This document shows, piece after piece, positions 1-6,927 of a stretch of DNA of 64,000 bases. How positions within the stretch are numbered: position 1 is the stretch's first letter; each line of letters begins with the position of its first letter. Origin of the DNA: Martinezella rhizogenes (GTDB lineage: Bacteria > Pseudomonadota > Alphaproteobacteria > Rhizobiales > Rhizobiaceae); the NCBI RefSeq assembly GCF_027460065.1, contig NZ_JAPYZZ010000001.1:1-64000 (forward strand), written 5' to 3'. The notes beneath the pieces are model-generated. The model worked only from the letters and a program-made list of their open reading frames with translations, had not been told where the DNA came from and ran no database searches. The translations under genes were made by a program, and so were the position numbers.

Positions 1-2
1 AA

Positions 3-221
<219 letters not shown>

Positions 222-237
222 CATCAAAGACAGTCGC

Positions 238-359
238 TCATTCCTGTGCTTGTCACAGGAATCCAGCCAGCCCAAGTCCTTGGGCTGAAAGGAGTCTCCC
301 CGTCGCGCGGACGCGCGCCGGCCCTCATCCCTGTGACAAGCACAGGGATGAGGGCCGGC
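238..359. repeat. Hairpin-rich intergenic repeat
   Basis: Three perfect inverted repeats lie in tandem: 9-bp arms at 240-248/254-262 (5-nt loop), 7-bp arms at 269-275/280-286 (4-nt loop), and a very strong 19-bp stem at 317-335/341-359 (5-nt loop). The first and third share the 'CTTGTCACAG' theme. It lies between the transposase and the convergent DUF1284 gene, and may act as a bidirectional transcription end. It resembles rhizobial RIME-type palindromic units in form; family membership is inferred. Confidence 0.75.
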
Positions 360-372
360 GGAATTTAGAACA

Positions 373-882
373 TCACAATTTCCGGCCCGACGGCCCATAT
401 TTGGGCCTGAGCATCGGATGGCTGGAAAGATATGTCTCATCTTTCGGCACCACCTGTAACGGCGCGCCGATTTTCACGCCGGCAAATCCGGAGGCCGCGA
501 TGCGGTCGCAAAGCCTGATCCACTGGCAGCCGCGACAGGCCTGCCTGATATCTCCGGCGGCAAAAGCCAAGCGCATCTTCGCGAGAAAATCCGGCGTTAC
601 CTTCAGCCTTTTGCCAGAGATCAGCGTTTCGCCCAAAAGCGCCGAAACCGACAGACGGGCCGTCTCGTCCCGCTGCACAATACCGTCGTTGAAACAGTGG
701 GCGTGGCTTTCGCAGAGCAAGCCCTCGCAGATATCGTCCGCCCTTTCCACCAGTTCGATATCTTCGCCCGCATTCAGCCGGACGGCGACGCGGTCGTAAT
801 TTTCCACGAAGCCGGATGTGTAACCCTTGCCGATATAGGTCAGCATGCAGAGAAGGTGGTGGGGCCGCAGGCGGACGGTCAC
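373..882 (-). CDS. DUF1284 domain-containing protein
   Basis: The product has 169 residues and opens with 'TVRLRPHHLLCMLTYIGKGYT', the characteristic start of DUF1284. Several conserved cysteines follow (CEGLLCESHAHC near residues 53-64; CRGCQWIRLC near 137-146), arranged as if to bind a metal or iron-sulfur cluster; that role is inferred. It starts 9 bp after the stop of the GntR regulator gene on the same strand, so the two are probably co-transcribed. The function of the family is unknown. Confidence 0.75.
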   Translation of the reverse strand: MTVRLRPHHLLCMLTYIGKGYTSGFVENYDRVAVRLNAGEDIELVERADDICEGLLCESHAHCFNDGIVQRDETARLSVSALLGETLISGKRLKVTPDFLAKMRLAFAAGDIRQACRGCQWIRLCDRIAASGFAGVKIGAPLQVVPKDETYLSSHPMLRPKYGPSGRKL

Positions 883-891
883 GGGCCCACC

Positions 892-1587
892 CTATCCAAC
901 AATGGCGAAGGCATCGCGCACCGAACCGGACGAGGTGCGGATTGCCTTGCGGCCGATCCATTGCACATGCCCATCGAGAATGCGCACCGCCTCCTCGGCG
1001 CGGCCGCCGCGCAGCGCATCGATGATGGCGCGGTGATCGGTATCGGTGCGGCGTTCCCAGCCGGCCCGCCAGGCGGAAAACAGGAAGCGGGCGCTTGCGG
1101 CATGCAGGCCGTCGATCGCCTCCATCAGGCGAGGCATGTTGCACGGCGCGGTGATGAGGCGATGAAAACGGCGATTGGCCTCCTCCCAATGCTGCACATC
1201 GACGGCGCTATCGCCTTCAAGGGTCGCCGCTTCCGCCTGATCGAGAATGGCTGGTGTCATATTGGGGATGGCGTGGCGTAGCGCCAGCACCTCGAGGGCA
1301 GCGCGCATTTCCGCGACTTCACGCACATCGTCGAGACCGAAATCCGCGACCCGCACACCCCGGCGCGGAATGCTGGCGGCCAGACCCTGCGCTTCCAGCC
1401 GGCGAAACGCCTCGCGCACGGGCACATGCGAGGCACCGAATTCGGCGGCGATATGATCCTGCCGCAGACGTTCGCCCGGCGACAGCTCACCGCGGACGAT
1501 GCGCTCGGCCAGAGTGCGGCTGATGCGTGCGGCGATGGTGTCTTCGGGCGTGGTTTTTTCTGGCTTGGTTTTTTCTGGCTTGGGCAT
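892..1587 (-). CDS. GntR-family transcriptional regulator (FCD subfamily)
   Basis: A 231-residue cytoplasmic DNA-binding protein. The N-terminal winged helix (about residues 18-85) carries 'GELSPGERLRQDHIAAEFG' and 'VPVREAFRRLEAQGL', the standard GntR pattern. The rest is a helical FCD effector domain with 'EMRAALEVLALRHAIP' and metal/ligand-type residues ('HRLI', 'HRAIIDAL', 'DGHVQW'). The N-terminus has a tandem repeat (KPEKTKPEKT) encoded by a direct DNA repeat. It is divergent from the HAD gene at 1802 across a 214-bp gap. FCD regulators usually sense small organic acids or sugars; the effector here cannot be named. Confidence 0.88.
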   Translation of the reverse strand: MPKPEKTKPEKTTPEDTIAARISRTLAERIVRGELSPGERLRQDHIAAEFGASHVPVREAFRRLEAQGLAASIPRRGVRVADFGLDDVREVAEMRAALEVLALRHAIPNMTPAILDQAEAATLEGDSAVDVQHWEEANRRFHRLITAPCNMPRLMEAIDGLHAASARFLFSAWRAGWERRTDTDHRAIIDALRGGRAEEAVRILDGHVQWIGRKAIRTSSGSVRDAFAIVG

Positions 1588-1801
1588 ACTATCCCTTAAC
1601 GCATATGGCGCAGCCCTGTGTAGCGGTTTTTAGGGATGTCAAACCGAATATTCGAAGCCCGACAGCCGCTTACCCATTCCTCGCCAAGCTATGAGCCTGA
1701 TGGGACCGACCCTTGCGGGCGAACCGGTTGAGCTTGGCGCGGACATGGTCTAAAAGCCCGGCATCATTTTCTTCCGAGCAAATCCGATACAGGGAGCGCC
1801 C

Positions 1802-2491
1802 ATGAGCGGCTTCGACCTCATTATTTTCGACTGTGACGGCGTTCTGGTCGATTCCGAAATCATCGCGGCGCAGGTGGAATCCCGCCTTTTGACCGAGGCC
1901 GGTTATCCGATCTCCGTCGAAGAAATGGGCGAGCGCTTCGCCGGCATGACCTGGAAGAACATTCTCCTGCAGGTGGAAAGCGAAGCCAGCATACCGCTGT
2001 CCGCATCTCTGCTCGACAAGTCGGAAAAACTGCTGGACATGCGGCTGGAACGCGATGTGAAGATCATCGAGGGCGTAAAGTTCGCGCTGTCGCGCCTGAC
2101 GACACCGCGCTGCATCTGCTCGAATTCCTCGAGCCACCGCCTCGACATGATGCTGACGAAAGTGGGCCTAAAACCCTATTTCGCGCCGCATATCTATTCC
2201 GCCAAGGACCTCGGTGCCGACCGCGTGAAGCCGAAGCCGGATATCTTCCTGCATGGCGCGGCCCAATTCGGCGTCTCGCCTGATCGCGTGGTGGTGGTCG
2301 AAGATTCCGTGCACGGCATCCATGGCGCAAGAGCCGCCGGCATGCGCGTCATCGGCTTCACCGGCGCATCCCACACCTATTCGAGCCACGCCGACCGGCT
2401 GACGGATGCGGGTGCGGAAACGGTGATCTCGCGCATGCAGGACCTGCCGGCCGTGATCGCGGCGATGGCGGAATGGGAAGGCGCTTTTTAA
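1802..2491 (+). CDS. HAD-superfamily phosphatase
   Basis: 229 residues. Motif I is 'FDCDGVLVDSE' (nucleophile Asp about 10), motif II 'CSNSSSHRLDMML', motif III 'VKPKPDIFLHGA', motif IV 'VVVEDSVHGIHGARAAGM'. Together they make a complete subclass-I HAD hydrolase with an alpha-helical cap, close in form to phosphoglycolate and sugar-phosphate phosphatases (YieH/GS1-like). It is probably a soluble cytoplasmic phosphomonoesterase. It is preceded by 'AGGGAGCGCCC' before the ATG, a good ribosome site. The substrate is not deducible. Confidence 0.85.
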   Translation: MSGFDLIIFDCDGVLVDSEIIAAQVESRLLTEAGYPISVEEMGERFAGMTWKNILLQVESEASIPLSASLLDKSEKLLDMRLERDVKIIEGVKFALSRLTTPRCICSNSSSHRLDMMLTKVGLKPYFAPHIYSAKDLGADRVKPKPDIFLHGAAQFGVSPDRVVVVEDSVHGIHGARAAGMRVIGFTGASHTYSSHADRLTDAGAETVISRMQDLPAVIAAMAEWEGAF

Positions 2492-2519
2492 TCGCTGGCT
2501 TTCGCCCAAACGCCACTTC

Positions 2520-2604
2520 GTCATGCTCGGGCTTGTCCCGAGCATCTGCAACGGTTTGAATTTACGTGAGGTGTTTGGATCCTCGGGACAAGCCCGAGGA
2601 TGAC
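2520..2604. repeat. RIME-like palindromic repeat, copy 1
   Basis: An 85-bp unit whose two ends are each palindromic around 'CTCGGGCTTGTCCCGAG' and which are inverted copies of each other ('GTCATGCTCGGG' at the left and 'CCCGAGGATGAC' at the right). The same unit recurs at 9872, 10084 and 43903. It fills the gap between the convergent HAD gene and the lipoprotein gene. It is similar in organisation to rhizobial intergenic mosaic elements; the function is unknown. Confidence 0.8.
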
Positions 2605-2683
2605 GTCGCGTATGAGGAATATTCCTCCGTAGTCCAACCGGAGCCTGCCAAGCAGCCTCCGGCCTCATTTTTCACCCGTCAAA

Positions 2684-3256
2684 TCACCGGCGCTTGGTCT
2701 TCGCCTTCGCGCCCTGCTCGGCAAAACCGACATAGACGCTGACCGACCGCGGCGCGCCGCCCGGTCCGTTGGGGATGGCGACGTGGTCGTTGTTGAAGAT
2801 GAACTGCGTGCCGGCCCCGCCTGCCGAGACATCGATGGCGAAATTGGTCGTTTCACCGTAAATCTCGCCGTCGCCATCCTTCACCGTCACGCGGATCGGT
2901 ACGGTGACGCGGCCGGGCTTGGCCATCGGGCCGGGAACAAGACGGCCCTGGGCCAGCACGTTTACGGTGAGTGTCGATTCATTGGCCGTGCAGGAGCGCG
3001 TCGTATCCGACAGCGAGACCTGATAAACGAGCTTCTGCGGATCGTCCTTGGCGCCGCCGGCGTAAAGGCGGTGGACGGCATTGGCGTCGAGAATAGTGAC
3101 CGTCGGGCAGTTGGCCTGCACGACGGGCGTAACGGCATTCGCCTGCGCGGCCGGCGGATTGACGGCAAGCGAGTCCGACGGGTTGGAGGAATTGCAACCG
3201 GCAACAACGGCCAGCAGCGACATCGCAGCGGACAAACGCAAGAAATTCCCTGACAC
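2684..3256 (-). CDS. Putative lipoprotein
   Basis: 190 residues from a GTG start (an internal ATG at residue 12 is the alternative). The N-terminus is a lipoprotein signal with lipobox 'LAVVAGC', so lipidation at Cys21 is predicted. The mature part holds two further cysteines ('NCPTVTILD', 'TRSCTANESTLTV') and beta-rich sequence with 'VTVPIRVTVKDGDGEIYGE', suggesting an exported beta-sandwich. The C-terminus is basic (AKAKTKRR). I do not recognise a named family. It is divergent from thrC. Confidence 0.7.
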   Translation of the reverse strand: MSGNFLRLSAAMSLLAVVAGCNSSNPSDSLAVNPPAAQANAVTPVVQANCPTVTILDANAVHRLYAGGAKDDPQKLVYQVSLSDTTRSCTANESTLTVNVLAQGRLVPGPMAKPGRVTVPIRVTVKDGDGEIYGETTNFAIDVSAGGAGTQFIFNNDHVAIPNGPGGAPRSVSVYVGFAEQGAKAKTKRR

Positions 3257-3516
3257 TCTTCTAATTCCTCTCCATTGTCCCGGAACCGAACCGCAGACGC
3301 TGTTTATTGACCTTTCACGCAGGTTGGCGATGGTCTATAGCAGCGACGCCGGAAAAAATCGATTGGCATGTTCGGTTTTGCTTGAATTTTCAAAAAAGCC
3401 CTTCATTACCTCGCCAATCGCCTCATTTCGGTGAGACGCTGCTGGAAAACATGCCGGAGATCGGCGATGGACATACCGGTTAAGGACAAGGCCGGTTAGG
3501 GACAAGGGACTATCTC

Positions 3517-4914
3517 GTGAAATATGTATCGACCAGGGGTGCGGCCCCTTCGCTTGGTTTCTGCGACGCGCTTCTGGCGGGCCTTGGCCGTGACGGCGGG
3601 CTTTACGTGCCACGCGAATGGCCCTCCATGTCGAAGAAGGAAATCCGCAACCTGCGCGGAAAATCCTATCAGGATATCGCGTTTGAGGTTCTCTACCGTT
3701 TCACCGGCGGCGAAATTCCGGCCGACAAGTTCAAGGCGATGATCGACGACACCTATTCGACGTTCCGCCACCCCGCCGTCGCGCCGCTGACGCAGACCGG
3801 CCCTAACACCTTCGTACTGGAGCTTTTCCACGGCACCACGCTCGCCTTCAAGGATGTGGCGATGCAGCTCCTCGCCCGTCTGATGGATTATACGCTTTCC
3901 GAGCGCGGCGAACGCGCCACCATTGTCGGCGCCACCTCCGGCGACACCGGCGGCGCTGCTATCGATGCCTTTGCCGGGCGCGAGCGCACCGATATCTTCA
4001 TCCTTTTCCCGAACGGCAAGGTCTCGCCGGTGCAGCAGCGCCAGATGACGACCTCCACGGCCTCCAACGTGCATGCGCTGGCGATCAACGGCAATTTCGA
4101 CGATTGCCAGACGCTGGTGAAGGAGATGTTCAACGACGTGAAGTTCCGCGACGGCGTGAAGCTTTCCGGCGTCAACTCCATCAACTGGGCGCGCATCATG
4201 GCGCAGGTGGTTTATTACTTCACCGCATCGCTTTCCCTCGGCGGCCCGGACCGGAAGATTTCCTTCACCGTTCCAACCGGCAATTTCGGCGACATCTTCG
4301 CCGGTTACGTCGCCAAGAAGATGGGCCTGCCGATCGACAAGCTGGTCATCGCCACCAATGACAACGACATTCTGGCGCGCACGCTGAAGACCGGCCGTTA
4401 CGAGATGCGCGGCGTCAAGCCCACCACCTCGCCTTCGATGGATATCCAGATTTCGTCCAACTTCGAGCGCCTGCTGTTTGAAGCCTATGACCGCGATTCC
4501 TCGGCGGTGAAGGCATCTATGGACGGTCTGAAGCAGTCCGGCGCGTTTGAAATTCCGCCGAAGGCACTGAAATTCATCAGACGCGATTTCCGCGCCGGCC
4601 GCGCCACTGAAAAGCAGGTGGCGGCGACCATTCGCGACACACTTGAAAAGACCGGATACCTGATCGACCCGCATACGGCGACCGGCGTTTTCGTGGCTGA
4701 GAAGCACGAAAAAGCGGGAAGCCCGATGGTGGTTCTGTCTACCGCCCACCCGGCTAAATTCCCGGCCGCTGTAAAATCCGCTTGCGCAATCGACCCGGCG
4801 CTTCCAGTATGGCTAGCTGACATTATGAACCGGGAGGAGCGTTTCGACATTCTGGACGCAGAGCTGAAAGCCGTGGAAACCTTCATCGGCCAACATGCAC
4901 GCGCCGGCAAATAG
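3517..4914 (+). CDS. thrC: Threonine synthase
   Basis: 465 residues, the usual length for the long bacterial form. It converts O-phosphohomoserine to threonine with pyridoxal phosphate. The start is a GTG (MKYVSTRG, the standard family start) with 'CAAGGGA' upstream. The PLP lysine is in 'GTTLAFKDVAM' (about K112); 'TSGDTGGAA' binds the cofactor phosphate and 'SVNSINWAR' (here SGVNSINWAR) is also conserved. The partner kinase thrB lies 13 kb away at 17686. It is followed after 15 bp by the M16 peptidase gene, an arrangement common in rhizobia that implies one transcript. Confidence 0.96.
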   Translation: MKYVSTRGAAPSLGFCDALLAGLGRDGGLYVPREWPSMSKKEIRNLRGKSYQDIAFEVLYRFTGGEIPADKFKAMIDDTYSTFRHPAVAPLTQTGPNTFVLELFHGTTLAFKDVAMQLLARLMDYTLSERGERATIVGATSGDTGGAAIDAFAGRERTDIFILFPNGKVSPVQQRQMTTSTASNVHALAINGNFDDCQTLVKEMFNDVKFRDGVKLSGVNSINWARIMAQVVYYFTASLSLGGPDRKISFTVPTGNFGDIFAGYVAKKMGLPIDKLVIATNDNDILARTLKTGRYEMRGVKPTTSPSMDIQISSNFERLLFEAYDRDSSAVKASMDGLKQSGAFEIPPKALKFIRRDFRAGRATEKQVAATIRDTLEKTGYLIDPHTATGVFVAEKHEKAGSPMVVLSTAHPAKFPAAVKSACAIDPALPVWLADIMNREERFDILDAELKAVETFIGQHARAGK

Positions 4915-4929
4915 AGACGCGGAAAGACG

Positions 4930-6234
4930 TTGAGTATGAGAGTTAATGTGACCCGGCTTTCGTCCGGGTTGACCGTTGTTACGGAAAGAATGCCACATCT
5001 CGAAAGCGTTGCTCTTGGGGTGTGGATCAAATCCGGGTCCCGCAACGAGACGACTGCCGAACACGGCATCGCCCATCTACTCGAACATATGGCTTTCAAA
5101 GGCACGGCGCGCCGCACCGCCCGGCAGATCGCCGAAGAGATCGAAAATGTCGGCGGCGAAGTCAACGCCGCGACATCGACGGAAACGACCTCCTATTATG
5201 CCCGCGTCCTGAAAGACCATGTTCCGCTCGCCGTCGATATCCTTGCCGATATTCTGACGGAATCGCTGTTTGACGAAGACGAGCTGGAGCGCGAGAAAAA
5301 CGTCATTCTCCAGGAAATCGGCGCTGCGACCGACACACCTGACGACGTGATCTTCGACAATTTCTCCGGCGTCGCCTATCGCGATCAGACGATCGGCCGG
5401 CCGATCCTCGGTACGCCGGACACCGTGCAATCCTTCACCAGCGGTGAGATCAGGCATTATCTCGCCCGAAACTATACGACCGACCGCATCTTCGTCGTCG
5501 CCGCCGGCGCTGTCGATCACGAAAGCTTCGTGAAGCAGGTGGAGGAGCGTTTTGCCTCGCTGCCGCTCGTGCCCGCGGCAACGCCTGTCATGGAAAAGGC
5601 GATCTATACCGGCGGGGAAATCCGCGAGACGCGCGACCTCATGGACGCGCAGGTGCTGCTCGGTTTCGAAGGCAAGGCCTATCACGCCCGGGATTTCTAT
5701 TGTTCGCAGATTCTCGCCAATATTCTCGGCGGTGGCATGTCATCGCGCCTCTTCCAGGAAGTGCGTGAGGCGCGTGGCCTGTGTTATTCCGTCTATGCCT
5801 TCCATTGGGGTTTTTCCGATACCGGCATTTTCGGCGTGCATGCGGCCACGGGCGGCAACGACCTGCCTGAACTGATGCCCGTCATCGTCGATGAGTTGCG
5901 CAAGTCTTCGCAGATCATCCATCAGGAAGAAATCAACCGCGCCCGCGCGCAGATCCGTGCGCAATTGCTGATGGGACAAGAAAGCCCGGCTGCCCGCGCC
6001 GGCCAGATTGCCCGGCAGATGATGCTTTACGGCCGCCCCATCCCCAATGAAGAAATGATGACACGCCTCGAGGACATCACCCGGGAGCGCCTGACCGATC
6101 TTGCAGGCCGGCTGTTTTTCGATACAGTTCCGACATTGTCTGCCATTGGCCCGCTGGAACAGTTGCCGCCGCTTTCAGACATCACTGCCGCGCTTTCCGC
6201 GCAGCAGCCTGCAAGGATAAAGGCGAACGGATAA
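4930..6234 (+). CDS. M16-family zinc peptidase (processing-peptidase-like)
   Basis: 434 residues, soluble, no signal peptide. The inverted zinc motif HxxEH is present as 'HLLEH' (about residues 49-53) within 'GIAHLLEHMAFKGT', and a downstream 'DELEREKNVILQEI' gives the third ligand (Glu). The second half has 'GGGMSSRLFQEVREARGLCYSV', the M16 C-domain signature that binds substrate. It is related to the beta subunit of mitochondrial processing peptidase and to PqqL/YmxG enzymes. The start may be TTG at 4930 or the ATG two codons later. It lies in the thrC operon. Confidence 0.9.
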   Translation: MSMRVNVTRLSSGLTVVTERMPHLESVALGVWIKSGSRNETTAEHGIAHLLEHMAFKGTARRTARQIAEEIENVGGEVNAATSTETTSYYARVLKDHVPLAVDILADILTESLFDEDELEREKNVILQEIGAATDTPDDVIFDNFSGVAYRDQTIGRPILGTPDTVQSFTSGEIRHYLARNYTTDRIFVVAAGAVDHESFVKQVEERFASLPLVPAATPVMEKAIYTGGEIRETRDLMDAQVLLGFEGKAYHARDFYCSQILANILGGGMSSRLFQEVREARGLCYSVYAFHWGFSDTGIFGVHAATGGNDLPELMPVIVDELRKSSQIIHQEEINRARAQIRAQLLMGQESPAARAGQIARQMMLYGRPIPNEEMMTRLEDITRERLTDLAGRLFFDTVPTLSAIGPLEQLPPLSDITAALSAQQPARIKANG

Positions 6235-6327
6235 ACCACTATGAGAGCGGGACTTAAAGGCGAAGACCGCTCATCTTTTTCGCCATCCCGCTCGCGGATG
6301 GCGATGTCTGCCGCCCAGGGATCGTGA

Positions 6328-6927
6328 ATGCTGCGTTTTCTTTCCCGACATAGCGACACGCCCGAACTGCGCAGCGCCGATCATCTTCTCAGACTGCCGC
6401 GCTACGGCGATTTCAAGCAATGGCATGTGCTGCGCTCCGAAAGCCGGCAGTTTCTTCAGCCCTGGGAGCCGACTTGGCGCCCGGACGAGCTGACCGAGGG
6501 CGCCTTCCGCATGCGGGTGGTGCGCAACGGCCAGGAATTTTCCTCCGGCACCGCCGTTTCATTCCTGCTGTTTCAGAAGGAAACGTTGCTCGTCGGTGGC
6601 ATCACCATCGGCTACATCCGCCGCGGGGCCGCGCAGAGCTGCATGATCGGATATTGGACCGGCGAGCGCCACGCCGCGCAAGGCCATATGTCTGCCGCAT
6701 TAAAATTGGTAATACCCTACATCTTTAACGGACTTCAGTTGCACCGTATCGAGGCAGCCTGTATTCCGGAAAACTTCAAAAGCATCCGGCTTCTCGAAAA
6801 TGCCGGGTTCCAGCGGGAAGGCCTCTTGCGGGAATATCTGAAAATCAATGGCCAATGGCGGGATCATATGATGTTTTCCCTTCTTGCCGACAAGCAAAGC
6901 TCCGGCGGAACGAAGTACGATACATGA
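6328..6927 (+). CDS. GNAT-family N-acetyltransferase (RimJ/RimL type)
   Basis: 199 residues. The fold is recognisable from 'LLVGGITIGYIRRG', 'IGYWTGERHAAQGHMSAAL' (acetyl-CoA loop) and 'RIEAACIPENFKSIRLLENAGFQREGLL', which is the RimJ/RimL motif for N-terminal Ala/Ser acetylation of ribosomal proteins; the true target is not known. Its TGA overlaps the start of the following c-di-GMP gene as ATGA, which implies translational coupling. It is 93 bp after the M16 gene, probably the same transcription unit. Confidence 0.88.
   Translation: MLRFLSRHSDTPELRSADHLLRLPRYGDFKQWHVLRSESRQFLQPWEPTWRPDELTEGAFRMRVVRNGQEFSSGTAVSFLLFQKETLLVGGITIGYIRRGAAQSCMIGYWTGERHAAQGHMSAALKLVIPYIFNGLQLHRIEAACIPENFKSIRLLENAGFQREGLLREYLKINGQWRDHMMFSLLADKQSSGGTKYDT

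Noticed and set aside
3496..4749. A 417-residue open frame opposite thrC
   Set aside because: It lies wholly on the complementary strand of a gene with clear homology; high-GC codon bias leaves long open antisense frames. No recognisable protein.
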